From the NCBI RefSeq assembly GCF_943734655.1, contig NC_071355.1, forward strand, positions 241,359,183 through 241,423,182: a DNA stretch of 64,000 nt, given 5' to 3'. The first letter of the stretch is position 1; the number at the start of each line of letters is the position of its first letter. This stretch comes from Sabethes cyaneus. Lineage: Eukaryota; Arthropoda; Insecta; Diptera; Culicidae. The notes beneath the pieces were generated by a model. It was not told the origin of the DNA and did no database searches. It saw only the letters and a list, made by a program, of their open reading frames with translations. Shown here in pieces: positions 31,539 to 43,889 of the stretch. The position numbers were made by a program, and so were the translations under genes.

Positions 31539-32576
31539 AAATATTTCAGGGGGTGATAGAGGATCATATTTGACGAAAAAAATCCTTCTGCGCATATGGC
31601 CAAATCTCAATCGTTACAGAGTTATTGAACATTTTCAGTTTTCAGTTCTGTTCACTTATACTAGCTAATCATTGTGCAGCGAAACGAACACTTCTGGATT
31701 TATGTTTACTTATTTGCATCAGGTAGCCGACGATCAGAAAATCTACAACCATACTCCTGCTGGGCTGCCGTTGCTACACAATTAGCGAAGCCGGCTAACA
31801 AAGGTGAATGTCTGCGAGTGGTCCCGGAGAATACATTTTAATACTGCAATCGTTTTCAGAAACGTCCCAGAGAGACCCGAGAAGTCAGATTAAACTGTTT
31901 ATGCATGCAAACAGCATCGTATCGGTCGTAACAAAGCTACCGTTCTCCGTTCTGCGTTCCGTTCCGTTCCCTTTTCGCTCGTTGGCTTCGCACACGTATA
32001 AACAATTCTGTTTTGAATTCTCCGAATGGAAAGGATGCCCGCTTTCCGCTTGTTCTGAAGCTGTTTTCCATATGCGTCTAACCGTGTCCCTCGCACGCGT
32101 TAATCTAGTGTGCTATGCGTGATGTATGAATTCTGCAGTTTTCAGATACTAATTCAACACCCAAAACCATATGTTTAAAATAAAATTGCAACGAAACAAA
32201 AAGTGATAGACGTTTTCCGTCAAAGAACTAATTGTTGAACTAGAGCTTTAAATTGGTGAATAACAGCAATCAGTTTTATCACACATTTTTAGGAGAAATT
32301 CGATACAAATGCCATGAGTAACACTTATTTCAAAGCTTTTTGCTTCTTAAAAGTTACTAAATCTCATAAAGTGGGAGGTTTAAACGCAATTTTCAATACA
32401 AAATTTTCTCAGCTTTCGAAAGAAAGTAACGTAGTTTTTGTACCAGAGCTAATTTAAGGTAAACAGAACCGAAAGCTGAAAATGTTCAATAACTCTTGAA
32501 CGATTGAGATTTGGCCATATGCGTAGAAGGATTTTTTTTCGTCAAATATGATCCTCTATCACCCCCTGAAATATTT
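31539..32576. mobile_element. Element with ~110-bp terminal inverted repeats
   Basis: The left arm AATATTTCAGGGGGTGATAG (from 31540) continues GAGGATCATATTTGACGAAA and GGCCAAATCTCAATCG to about 31650. It is mirrored at 32455-32576. Outside the right arm lies TAACACCCTGTATA, which may be the true end of a larger element whose left side is cut. The roughly 800-bp interior includes unique text with weak ORFs and no transposase. Confidence 0.65.
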
Positions 32577-32954
32577 GCACTAAGCTATACCTAACACCCT
32601 GTATATATAGATAAAATTTCTCGATAAATGTTAGTACCAATTGCAAAACTGTTCCCGATATTATTAAACTAGGACTCTGATAGTACGTAAAGTCGTGACA
32701 ATTTTGAATACCGAAATTCGGAATAATACGCACGACCAGCTTTTCGAGGAATCGAAGAACAAAACAAGATCAGTCAGTAAACTTTATTTGCTTATTTAGA
32801 TCACCGTGACACTAATATTATTAGAACTTGTTGATTCTTTTCGGTGAAAATCAAAAACAGTTGATTTGGTGTGACGTTTCTGTCTACTGTTTTTCTTCGG
32901 CCATCATCAGACGTAATAACGCATCAATTCTGGTCAAGAGTGATGATGCAGTAT

Positions 32955-33086
32955 ATGGAGGGGCCTGAGAATAAACCCATGCTAAAGTCACTTGACATCG
33001 AATGGCTTGATTCTACTAAGATTCGAACCCACGACCACTCGCTTGTCAAAGCAGACTCGGTAACCTTGCGGCTACGGAGCCCCCCT
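32955..33086 (-). mobile_element. tRNA-headed SINE (family 2)
   Basis: On the minus strand it starts GGGGGGCTCCGTAGCCGCAA, then TTACCGAGTCTGCTTTGACA and GTCGTGGGTTCGAATCTTAG (clear B box). The body TAGAATCAAGCCATTCGATG and ATGGGTTTATTCTCAGGCCC follows. The tRNA-like half is the best preserved in the window. It is a retroposon head, not a working tRNA gene, because the acceptor-stem 3-prime half is replaced by body sequence. Confidence 0.75.
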
Positions 33087-33355
33087 ACTAACACCATACT
33101 TTTCATGCAGATGTGATGGTACCCGCGGTCTCTATCACCAACGAGTTTTGGGCTCACAGTCCTTACCTTTTTCGGTAGTAATGCAATTTGTTGCTGCCTG
33201 GCGTCATTATTGGTTGTCTGACCAGTAATGAATCTGGAAAAATTTCTATTGCTAAGCACCAGTCATGTGATTCCTTTTGCAATTTTACTGGTTCGACCAA
33301 CCACGGCGTGCAACTACTGGTAGTCTAGCCTAAGCTAAACTAATACTCAGTTCAA

Positions 33356-33560
33356 AGCAAAACCTTGGGCTTAAAAGTCTTTCAGGAATTTGACCCTTTT
33401 TTATCGACAGACTTCGCGGTCGGCTGTTAGATTACAGAACAATTACGGGGTTAGTGCAAAAATCATGCTGACTCTGTCTAGCAGCACCGCCTAGCCGAGT
33501 TTCAAACATACGACGACAGGCTTGGTAGACTAACATCGTACTTCGAAGCTAACTGTGCGG
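33356..33560 (-). mobile_element. tRNA-headed SINE (family 1), near full length
   Basis: In plus orientation it reads AGCAAAACCTTGGGCTTAAA, TTTATCGACAGACTTCGCGG, AGCAGCACCGCCTAGCCGAG and ends CGTACTTCGAAGCTAACTG, so the head is to the right. It matches the 16108 and 41668 copies along its length. Confidence 0.8.
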
Positions 33561-36000
33561 TTTAGTACAAGCGTAATAAATTTTAAACTGATAACCTAGA
33601 AAATAATTTACAAAACTTTATAAAATTCTTGGACCGTCGACCGAAATCTGCGGAGGATTTTGAAAAATCTGTTCCACTTTCAAATAAGATTCCAACACTT
33701 ATAGTTCAGCTAAAGAGCTATTCATAAAAAAATGTTTAAATTCTAGGCCTAGCCTAGAAAAGACAAAAGTTTGGCTGTAAACATGCATGCTGGCACTTTA
33801 TTCGTCCATTCATAGCCTGTTTCACTGACAACACTGCCAGCGAACTGCACATCTAAAATGCGAGCGTACAAAAAATTGGGTTTTGATTTCTCAACCAATT
33901 CGGAAGATATTTATATCAGTCGGTCAGAAATTTTTCTACGCATGGAACGATATAGTGAACAAAAATTCATTTTATATTCATTCGATTAAGGCGTAACTTT
34001 CTTCGTGTGTTACTTTATTTTAGCTCGCAATATTTTCAACTTTATCAATACTTTACTGTATTTTTTCAAGCAATAATAAGTTTTTCTGTAAAGGACTCTG
34101 TCATCCACATACACTTTAATTTTTAATTTTTAATTTTTAAAAGGATAGTCTTTCCAACAGACAAATGAAATGGTAGAAGAAAGTAATGAAATATAGGTTT
34201 TTATAGTATTCACAAGGCGGGATAAGATGTGACGGGGGAAAAGGACAGAAACTTAGATGAGGAGAGGGTCATTGAAGCACCAACCAGAATCATAGTTCGT
34301 TCCTTTTTGCTAAATTGGGAGATTCGCGGATCAAAAACTGAGCAAAACATCTTCCATTTCCCTCTGCATTTAACCCGATCTGTTAGCTTTTCCTGCCGTC
34401 ATTTTCTAAACATTACACCAACTCTTTGGAATACATCGCGCGGCACTTTAATCTCTCATTCTGTTTTTCTCCATGTTGTTTCCGAGTTTTTCTGCTATTT
34501 CTATTCAATTTTCTTATTAATACTGGAATGCTATTTATTCTAATAGCTCTTCCAGACTGTGCTGCAAGGCAACAACCCACCAGTGCTCACACCAATTATC
34601 ACCTTTATAGTCACAATACTTCCTAGATGCTGATTGTTCGGTCAACTATGAAATCATGGAAAGAATATTCTTTAAAATTTATTCAATAGGTAGTCTGTTT
34701 TACGGAACACCCCAAATTATTGACACATTTTTATCTGCGTTGAAAGCGAACTATTCAAGATTTGACGGCTCCGTTGACGGAGTGTAATTTTTCATGACAT
34801 ACTCTGATTACAGCGAGATGCTAGCAGCTGTTATCAATGAGTTGGTTAGGAAGAAAAGTTCTTATGCCAGCCAGAATTAAATTGAAGGTTTGGCAATGGT
34901 TTTAATAACAGGTTTTGTTGTCGAAGAGACAAACAGGTCACTGACAAAACGAGATGAAAAATATAAGATCATTAAATGATGACGAGCGGCAACAATAAGT
35001 TATGTAGGTATATGAACTTTGAGCAAAATTTTATTTAAACTAAACGACAAAAATGCAAAAAATGCAAAACAATTCAACCTCCGTAAAGTTAAGTGTGGGA
35101 ATATATTTATTATATTCACTATCCAAGAAACACACCAGAACAGTTTACGAATTTAATTTACTGCATTTTACTACAGTAAAATCACTGCATTTTGCAGTTT
35201 ACTGCAATTTACTACACACACCTAGCCGGTACGTTTATTTTTTTTAAATAAAAACTGTTGCCGTTTTTCCCTTCATCCATCGTACATGCGGTTTGTGCGA
35301 AGGAATAGCTCTGGCACACAATAGCTGTTCACATAAAATATGGCTTTGTTTCAGAAACTTACGCATTCAAATAGCCTCGTAAATTTACTATTTTGATCCA
35401 CTTACCAAACATGCCAAACTTTTGCAGCTTTTTTTTATCCGAATTCCGAACACACACACAGTGTCTTGAAATGTCAAACCACCACACTAATCAAAAGTTG
35501 GAACCTTTCGGTGCACCGATCGAAGTAGTCACTGCCAGCTATTCGCTTTCGTTCGAAATGCCGACGGCAAATTTCAATGCTTTCGTCGAGCTTTCTTCCA
35601 GCACTAGCTAACGATTTCGCTTCATTTTTTTTCGCGTCAAACCTGGCACTGCTTTGGGGCGGATTTTTTTGCCTGTATCTTTTTTTTATGTTTTGCCTTG
35701 TTTTGTTTTGGAGCATGAATCAATTCACATTAATCAAACACTTTCGTCACCAACTCTTTCATCGAAGCATAAAAATGATCCGCACTGGCTGTCACAACTT
35801 GTCAGCGAAGGAAAACAAAATTTTTGCTCCCTTATTCCGGTACCCGGCGCGTACACTGAACCGAAACCGAAAACAAAAAACACAACAACAAGATTATCTT
35901 TACACATCGACAAACACTTCCTTGACTGGCTAATTGATTGTCGGTAACCTATAAAGAGGCGAGAGTATATCGCATCGCCTATATTCGCCGAGCCGGCCGT
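33561..36000. other. No gene seen; small TTTTTAA repeat
   Basis: No RT, transposase or exon is supportable. At about 34117-34140 a short run of the TTTTTAA heptamer occurs, the same unit that starts the array at 5197. A/C-rich microsatellites lie near 35450. Open frames of 60-118 codons are low-complexity. Confidence 0.4.
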
Positions 36001-38500
36001 ATCACTGAGGAGGCATCGCCATATCACACACGTTTCCTATCTCGCGCGCGCCCGGAACCCGTCGCGGATTGATTCTTAGCGTCTGGGACCGACCCACCTT
36101 CGTCCGTCGACGAACAAAAACCAAGCAAGCCAGGCGGGCGGGCGATGGGGGGAACGGACGAGGAAGGGTTCTCTCATTAACGCGCACCACCCGGGCCCAG
36201 AGGGTGAACCGTACCGGGGTGTGATTCCGTTCCACCCGGCAAACGAAACGTCGGACGACGACGACGACGAGGACGACGGATGATTTTTGCACACGCGGTC
36301 ACCACCACAACCGGCCAGTACGACACTGATGCTCGGGACGAAACGCTGCCCGCAGTTCAGCAGCGTCCAACCAAACGGACCAATACCGGTATCGCCTACT
36401 GAGATCCACTTGGCATCGTAAACACACCAGTGATGGCGCTGTTGCTCGCACAAAGCTTCTTGGGCAGTCTGAGAGCTGCTACTTTGTCAATCTATCATCG
36501 TTCGACGCGAACAACACTAATTAATAAAGTTATAAAAATCAAATAGATAGCAGCCGGAATTGTTTGTTGCCCAGCTCCGGTCAAGCGTGCGGAGAGGCGA
36601 GCAGGTATGATTTTTTTTTCTCCGTTGGGTATCCCCCAAAAAGGTGTCCTCCCGGTTGGGGTTCCTCGTGATGGTGAAGAGGACGGCGCGCGGACGGCGG
36701 CCGACGGTGTGGCGTTTTTCAAACTTCACAGGAGGGAAGCATCGTGCGAACTCTTTTGCTCTCGAAAACGAACCCGGTGCTGCCGTTTTCTTCTATCAGT
36801 TCTCCTCCGCACCTCCACCGCATGCCCACGCCGAGGGTCCCCAAAACGACGACCGTCGAATGAACCCCACGTCAAACGACCACGGCGGCGGTGACGCTGG
36901 CCCGATATCTATCGCAGGAGCCGTCGCCATCAAACGGTTTGTAACGCTAACGCGGCGAAAAGGAGCACCCACCGCGCGAACTAACGAACGACGACGACGA
37001 AGGAGCGAGCGAGCGAGCGCAACAACAAACAACGAAAACGAAAAGGTAAGCAGAATCGACGATAAAAAAGCACATGCGTTTACACCGAAACGTCAATTGG
37101 GACTAAGAAAATGTGCCGATTCGTATTGGAATCGCTTTCGATATACTACACTACGATGGGCGAAAGCCACCGAGCCGGGTCCTCGCCTCGGTCGGTTCTC
37201 GGTAAGGGCGAGGGGGGGTGGTGGAGGAGGGCGAATAGGGGGGGTAGGGGAGACAGCAGCAGAGGAAAACAATAAGATCAGTGGCCACCCGCGATTTCCC
37301 TGCACAAAGCTACTTCCTCTCCAATGTTGCTGATGCTGGTTTGCTTTGGGGCTGTCAAGTCCACTACACCAGCAAACAACCAGAAGAAGAAAAAACCATC
37401 GCAAACATACACACATATGCACACATGAACGGCGTTGGTTGTTGCAGACGAGGCAAGTGCGAGAGAAGATCTTCAGTTCGACACGGTCTTATCTTGTCTG
37501 CCGCCGCCAACTGCGATGTACCAGCAGCATACCGGCATGCAAGGGGGCTTCGTTAAGTTTTTTTTCTGTGTGGAGAACTAAAGCTTTTCGTGGTGCTCCC
37601 ATCAGAGCGTGCCGCGACCGCGATGCGAGAGACGAGTCGAGAGCGAGCTTTCGTATCGGTTACCATCGTCGGTGTGGAGTTGGCGAATAGCGGTGGCTCG
37701 GTGTGGCTGTGTGAGTGCGCGCGCTCTGCTCCCCCTTTTTTGTTTGATAAAAAAGTGGTCGAGCGCCGGTTTTTAGATTTTAAACTGTGTGTGAGGGTGT
37801 CTTTCGTTAGGTTTTTTTTTGTTCTCCCTTCTCTCCGCTTGTGTGATAGCACGTCGTATAGTTAGGGGTGTGTTGGTTGGTCGAGCGCGGACAAAAGGGG
37901 GAGCCGAGATTTTTTTAAATGTATTGTAAAGTGCCGAACGAGGAGCGAACGAGAGATATGGAAATGCAAAGTGTAAAAAGCCAGTATCCGTCCGTACAAT
38001 ACACGCGTGGTTGGTCCGTCGGTCGGTCGGTTCCATACACAAAGCGACGTGGAAAACGAGCGAATCGAAGAAAAAGGGTGGGAGAAATCATATTCATATT
38101 ATTATTCTCCAATCAGAGGTGCGCTCGCGCCTAATGCGCGATATTGTATGCGCATTTTTATGCTAACTAGATGATAATGAAGCAAAACGGGTGATATGGC
38201 ATGGAAGCGAAAATGGGGGGCTTGGTGCTGTCCCGCTCTAGCTGGCGCGCTGGCCGTGTGCTGCTATCGCCCGCCGTGCCGTGTGGACAGTGTGTGGATG
38301 TGGAGCTCACTAGCAGAGCCGGGCTCGTACATACGGATTTCCATGTACAGCCGTCATCGTTTGGTTTTACATAGAAACGAGCAAAGAGGTGAATAATATA
38401 AAAAAAAAGTCTACAATGACCGTTTGAAGGAGCGATCCATAATGCATGCAGTTTTTTTTTTCTCTTTGCTTCTCTCCTCACTTCAGTCATATCCGTAATA
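36000..38500. other. GC-rich unique island, possible promoter/5-prime exon
   Basis: The base composition changes sharply to CpG-rich. It holds GAC/GAG triplet runs at 36250-36282, TATAAAAA at 36531, and a long Arg-rich frame (36644-37333) that has no family likeness. At 37044-37049 the text GAAAAG/GTAAGC is a good plus-strand splice donor, so 36.55-37.05 kb may be an untranslated or poorly conserved first exon. No protein can be named. Confidence 0.35.
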
Positions 38501-39289
38501 GGATATTCTGATTAAGGATATGTGAAACTTTTGAAAGCTTACTTCATAATCAAGAATCGATTCGTTTTTATTATGGACCTGACAGTTTATTAGTTTTTGA
38601 ACGACTTTAATACTTTTGCTCTTGACTGCTGCTGAATAAAATACTATTTTCTTGCTAAGCAGAATTTAAAATGATCCATGGGTGAACCAAACTAAATTTT
38701 GGCAGTCTGATTCTACATTGTAAAATGAAAGAAAAAACATTCAATGAAGAGCATTCATGGTGCTTCACAAATGCGACATTTTAAAACATTCGTAAATTTG
38801 AGCGAAAATTAAATGAAGAATCATTTGATTGATAAATTGTACGACTATATAGAATTGTTACCGAAATGAATTCTGAAATTAGGGCAACTAAAATGCAAAA
38901 TGCTGCAGTATTTTGCTCATATTTTTAGAACCTTTTAATAAGAACATCATCTTGAATCAGTTAATCATAGATGTAACAGCTTAACAGCTTAACTTTCAGC
39001 GGTAACAATATCGCGTAAAATCAGGTAACACAATCAGTGATCCGCTTAGACTGCTTAAAAGTGGTTCCTTACCCTACATCCTTCAGGTTGCACTGCTGGG
39101 ACACAAATTCCTCTAAACACTAAGATTTGCGTTCGATTCAAATTCATCACTACATTTTGAACTAATTTTACTTAGCACTCAGCATTTCAGCAATTCTCAC
39201 TTGTCGGTCCAATTATTTATCTATGAATAACTTTAGAATTCTTTCTTTAGAAAGAATAGAAAGCAATTCAATTAATAGGAAAAACTTCA

Positions 39290-39545
39290 ATGCAGTTCGT
39301 TTGCAATCGCGAATGGACGGCGCACAAGTTGTTTACGCGTAACCAAGGGAACGCTCGTGGATATGAAGTGATGCCAACCTAAATAATTGAGCGTCAAAAC
39401 AACTAGATATTTTTGGTTTCGAAATAACATTCGTAAATCGTCAATAATAACATAATTATATTCATGTAAGCTAATTTTGTGTAGTAGAAATACTTTTTAA
39501 TCTTGTTCAACACCAAAAATAAATATGCGATTCTATGTTTCATAA
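39290..39545 (+). repeat. Dispersed repeat C, copy 1
   Basis: It shares with 46085-46335, in order: TTCG-TTGCAAT...CGAATG, CCAAGGGAACG, GAAGTGATGCCAAC, TTGTTCAACA and ATGCGATTCTATGTTTC...AATTGT. The copies are diverged but colinear. It is non-coding. Confidence 0.7.
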
Positions 39546-39583
39546 TTGTAGATGCACGCTTTACAACGCTTTATAAGCCCTTA

Positions 39584-39701
39584 AGGGCCAAACAGAATGC
39601 TGCGTCAACGCGTCCGTCAGCGTTATTCTGACAGTTTTCCCATGGGTTTACTGTCAAATTGACGCTGACGGATGCGTTAACGCTGCATTCTGTTTGGGCC
39701 T
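39584..39701. mobile_element. 118-bp MITE with TTA target duplication
   Basis: AGGGCCAAACAGAATGCTGC (39584) pairs with GCATTCTGTTTGGGCCT (to 39701). The arms run about 45 bases, including ACGC and CCGTCAGCGT. TTA is directly outside on both sides (39581-39583 and 39702-39704), consistent with PIF/Harbinger mobilisation. Confidence 0.85.
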
Positions 39702-39834
39702 TTACACAACAAAGCTGTTCCTTGGGCTCTTGGAAAAAGTAACACAACATAAATAACAGAAAAGTAGTAGAAAAATTGCAAAGTCCTGATAATCAAACCT
39801 AACCAAATCGTGTAAGGTTTACCGTGGCGCATTG

Positions 39835-41080
39835 CACAGTGGGGATTGTTTCGAAAAAACTGTCCTTTATCTCCATACCTCAAAATGCCGTTGGGCTAGA
39901 ATCAATCTTTTGATGTCAAAAGAAAGCTACCCTACTTTTCTCGACCTGAATTTTACCCTAGTTTCATCAACGATACCAATAAAAGAGAATATCTCTGGAT
40001 TCCGCTGGGATAAATTAAATCTTTTTTCACTAAAAGAAAGCTATTTTTATATGCTTTCGAACAGATTGGCGTTTGTTCACAGCATCTGTTTGTTTCTTGT
40101 TGTTTTGATCAAATCTCAAGATCCTGCTACCTTAATTCGGCAACGTTAACTAAGAAAATGAGAGTAAAATGACCAATTTTGCTGCAATCAAATACCATGC
40201 CATCGGAAACTACATAAAGCTAGCTTTATTGTGGCGAAAAAAGATCGGCTTTATCCCAGCGGGTTCTTGAGTTATTGATCAATACTGCTCTGAGTCTGTA
40301 GTCCTAGAAAAGTAGGGTAAAATCCCCTTCATTTGACCGAAACTACGGCAATGTTCCGATTTTGTCTACCCCCGATTTTATCAGCTTTTTAGCTCGATTT
40401 TGTCAGCCTATAAATTTTGTTTAACTTTTGTGCTTTTAAACATGATTCATAAAACTTTTCAACCTGCTTGAAAGTATTCTGATGTTCTGAGGAGATTTTT
40501 TGAATAAAATGATGCCTTCTTGCGAGTAATTCGGGGTCAAAATTAGGGTATTTTTTAAAGCAAAGGTTCTATAGTTCCTAAACAAGCAAAGTTAGAGGTA
40601 TATTATGTTCAGCAATATTGTGTATTTTTACCATTTGTACAACTTTGCGAAACTTGAAAAAGTCATACAACAACTACAAAAACAGCTAAAATAGAAAAAC
40701 TGATTTTAACGATTTTTCATTCATGAGAAATAGGATTTTTCTATCTTTGCTGAAGTGATAGAAGGTTACTGTGTTCAGCAAAATTTCTTGTAATTATATG
40801 CTGTAAAACTTTACAGAACACATCAATGTGTTATATTGAAACTGAAGAAAAATAAATTTTTTAATGCACTTTTAGGGGGATCAATCAAAATTTGAATTCC
40901 GCTGGACGATAGAACTTTTAATTTTAAGAAACTCTTCCAAAGGTTCCGTAAACCTAAAACCAAGCTTTCCCGTTCACAGCTAATGCGCACCAAAAAAGAT
41001 TCAAAAGATTAATCTTATCCCAGCGGCACTTGTAGATATTGAGATAAAGGACTTTTTTGCAAAAAAAAATCCCCACTGTG
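39835..41080. mobile_element. Inverted-repeat element with CACAGTGGGG ends
   Basis: The left arm CACAGTGGGGATTGTTTCG, then CTGTCCTTTATCTCC and GCCGTTGGGCTAGAATCAAT, is mirrored by the right arm ending ATCCCCACTGTG (41080). The arms match imperfectly over about 90 bases. CATTG lies outside on both sides (39830-39834 and 41081-41085). The interior carries module D (about 40550-40995), which recurs twice at 43.2-44.3 kb. Confidence 0.7.
40550..40995 (+). repeat. Module D, copy 1
   Basis: Markers are TTCCTAAACAAGCAAAGTTA, TTTTTACCATTTGTACAACT, GAAAAAGTCATACAACAACT, TCAGCAAAATTTCTTG and GAACACATCAATGTGTTATA. The last of these holds a palindrome. It is shared with 43215-43655 (reverse) and 43890-44260 (same strand). 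Confidence 0.8.
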
Positions 41081-41269
41081 CATTGTTAGGAAGACCTCGG
41101 TTCATATTCTTTATTCGGCGACTTCTAAAATACAAAATATTGTTAACCGGCAGCTCCTGGAAGTCCGTCCTTGAGTACACTGTATCATTATTGATGTGTT
41201 TTTTTAAGTGGTCGCCCCAAGATCAAGGTATACCTCAAGGGATGTGCACGGAAAAATCAGACACAAGGT

Positions 41270-41494
41270 TATAGCGGGTTGGCCGCGTCGCATGGATGCC
41301 GAACAACTTTGCAGCGAAATCTGTTCTTTTCAAAAACTCAAACGGCACCAGAAATAGGAAGGCCAAACGTGCTAGATGGGTCGATCAGATCAAAGCCGAC
41401 GTACGTGTGTCGAGACGCTCAACCAATTGGTGGCCAGTAGCCAAGGACAGTGGGAAGAAGTTCTGGATACAGCACGAGCAACCCCGGCTCTGAG
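41270..41494 (+). pseudogene. LINE C-terminal tail relic
   Basis: RVGRVAWMPNNFAAKSVLF, then RNRKAKRARWVDQIKADVRV and STNWWPVAKDSGKKFWI, parallels the tail of the 1-744 relic (ARMPDG...AKSVLFKN...RARWCDQVEADLRV). It is only the last ~75 codons, 5-prime truncated, as is usual for LINE copies. Confidence 0.85.
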
Positions 41495-41667
41495 TTGCTA
41501 GAAGAAGAAAATAGAAAGATGAAGAAATTGAAGGAAGGAATGTCATGAATGTCATGAAATTTTGTACACTGTCATGCCGGTCCTCAATCAAGGTTGGAAG
41601 TCACAGTGACACCATTGTCGTTGTACCACTATTTGGGGCCAGTAAAGACAATCAACCTCGAAAAAAA

Positions 41668-41852
41668 GCAAAGCCTTGGGTTTAAACGTATTTTCTAAGT
41701 CTTGGCCCTTCTTTATCGACAGACTTCACAGCCGGCTTTTAGAGTACAAGATAGTTAGGGGGCTAGTGCAACAATCCTACTGACTCTATCTCGTAGCACC
41801 GCCTAGCCGAGATGGCTTGTTAGACCAGCGTCGTACCTCGAAACCAACTAAG
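41668..41852 (-). mobile_element. tRNA-headed SINE (family 1)
   Basis: In plus orientation it reads AGCAAAGCCTTGGGTTTAAA, CTTTATCGACAGACTTCACA, CCTACTGACTCTATCTCGTA, GCACCGCCTAGCCGAG, then GGCTTGTTAGACCAGCGTCG and TACCTCGAAACCAACTAAG. A gap of about 15 bases sits inside the head, where TCGAAC/ACGACGACT is expected. Confidence 0.8.
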
Positions 41853-43176
41853 CAAGCTTATGCTACTCTAAAAAAGAGAGCAACTTCTTTAGATAGGAGC
41901 GTTTCTTTGCTTTCCTTGCTTTCATGTCCGATAACTCGCATTTCGTAAGCATTAGGATAAGCATGAACAGCTACACACATCGTAGTTGCACTCCTTGTTT
42001 GATCTGTGCTAATAAAGTGGCACTGAGAACAACACAAATAACCCTTTAAGCCTCAGACTTTTTCCAGCTAAAAACCGCAACCTTTCAGGGACATTTTGTT
42101 TCAGATCAACAAAGAAAAAACCGCAGAGATGTATTTTTAATTTGGGAAGATAGTATGCAGTTTTCACACAGCTTTGTCATTCCGGAAAGGTTAGAACACT
42201 AGATTCGAATCCAGAAATACTGCCATTGATGTTCCCGCTTTCACCGGTGCCGCCTTATTGCCATCCGAGGGCAAAGTTACAACTTTACGCTGATGGAAAA
42301 TTAGCAAGACCTGTTATGTTTTAAGCTTTGAGCAAAAACAGGTCGATTAGATTTTTTCCCCACTTTTCTTTGTTTCTTAGGGTCCAAGTTGATATCTCAA
42401 ACGTAGCCTTGTCTAGAAGCGAGCGAAGAGCTATGGACATTTGCAAGCCGAAAAGAGCTTCTAAATCGGCCAACCGAAACAAGAATTTACTGAAATTTTA
42501 TAATTTTATGAAAAGTAACTTTGAGTATATTTCAATCATTGAAAATTTATAATTGAAATACCGTGTCTGCGGGTAATTCCGCGCAGCACATTATTCCGCG
42601 CACTCATCCTAAAAATCTATTTTTCAACAGTAAATTTCACTAAAACGTCATTAATAAGTATACTATCATGGAATATCATGTTCCTTTAATGTTTTTGTTA
42701 AAAACTGACAACTTTTGCTTCGTTCGTCTGGCCAAACCAAAGGCCATTTCATTGCACGCTGACCAAAACGTGATTTCCGAATGTTTTGTTAACAATTGTT
42801 CTAAGCGGAGGCCTAAATTATCGGAAGGTTTTTTTCGCTCCAAAAAGTATTTTTTATGATGAATTTGTGCTACATAGGTACATAGATGTACACTTAACTG
42901 TTTTATGGAAATAGTTATGAATAACTCATTTTTCTGTTTGTTTTGTTTAAAGATTTGTTGTGAGCGGAATTAAGAGCAGATAAATTAGTGTTGTTTATAA
43001 TTCCGCGCGGATGTAGCAGGATCATATCGGGGAAAAAACGGATAGCAGAATATGCATTACTCTACAGAAAACTTTGTAGATACGTTGAAGAAAGTCCAAT
43101 AAAGTTGTTCAGTACGGAAATCTGCGAAAATGACCAGGATTCCGGTCAATACCTTACGGAATGAAAAGCACCAAAT

Positions 43177-43655
43177 GCACAGTGATCCGAAATTAGTGAA
43201 CCAAAACGTGCGCACTAGAGTTTTGAGTAGGAAATCTTGGTTTTAGGTTTGTGGAACCTTTGCAACAGTTTCTTTAGATTAAAAAAACTTTCGTTGGGTG
43301 GAATTCAACTTTTGATTAATCCCCCTACAAGTGAAATGAAAAACTCAGTGTTCTTCAGTTTCAATATAACACACTGATGTGTTCTGCGAAGTTTTAGAGC
43401 ATATTATTATGAGAAATTTTGCTGAAGTCAGTAATCTTCTGTCTCTTCAGCGAAGATAGAAAAATTCTACTTCTTATATATGAATTGTTAAAATCAATTT
43501 TTTTATTTTAGCTCTTTCTGTAGTTGTTGGATGATTTTTTCATGTTTTATAAAGTTGTACAAATAGGAAAAATACACAACTTTGCTAAATATATTATAAC
43601 TCTGTGGTTGCTTGTTTAGGAACTGTAGTAAAAGTTCTACTATATAAAAAATTCC
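43177..43655 (-). repeat. Module D, copy 2 (inverted)
   Basis: This is the reverse complement of the module at 40550. It starts on the plus strand at GCACAGTGATCCGAAATTAG, so the element family may end in CACAGTGRTCC. It lies within the 42559-45047 element. Confidence 0.75.
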
Positions 43656-43889
43656 CCAATTTTGTCCGCCAATTACTCGACTATCGGCAGCAGGCAGCTA
43701 AGTAATTACATGAACTTGAAACTATATGAAAAATGTTACAAAATCCAGAAGGTTTCATTCGTAATCGTCTGCCGATACATACTAGTTGAGTAAATCGGGG
43801 TCGAAATTGGTTTTTTATATTGAAATTCTACAAAGGGGGGAGGAGGGGATGTTTTTGGACGAAATTTGCGTGACGTACTAAATGGATGT

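Noticed and set aside
32955..33086. A working tRNA gene
   Set aside because: It has A/B-box-like text but no matching acceptor stem, and it continues into a repeated SINE body also seen at 56105.
35577..35933. Hydrophobic 118-codon frame resembling a membrane protein
   Set aside because: Caused by T-rich DNA; overlapping alternatives in other frames and no homologous text.
36644..37333. 229-codon Arg/Gly-rich frame
   Set aside because: GC-rich DNA opens frames by chance; overlapping frames are open on both strands and a splice donor lies in the middle. No family text.
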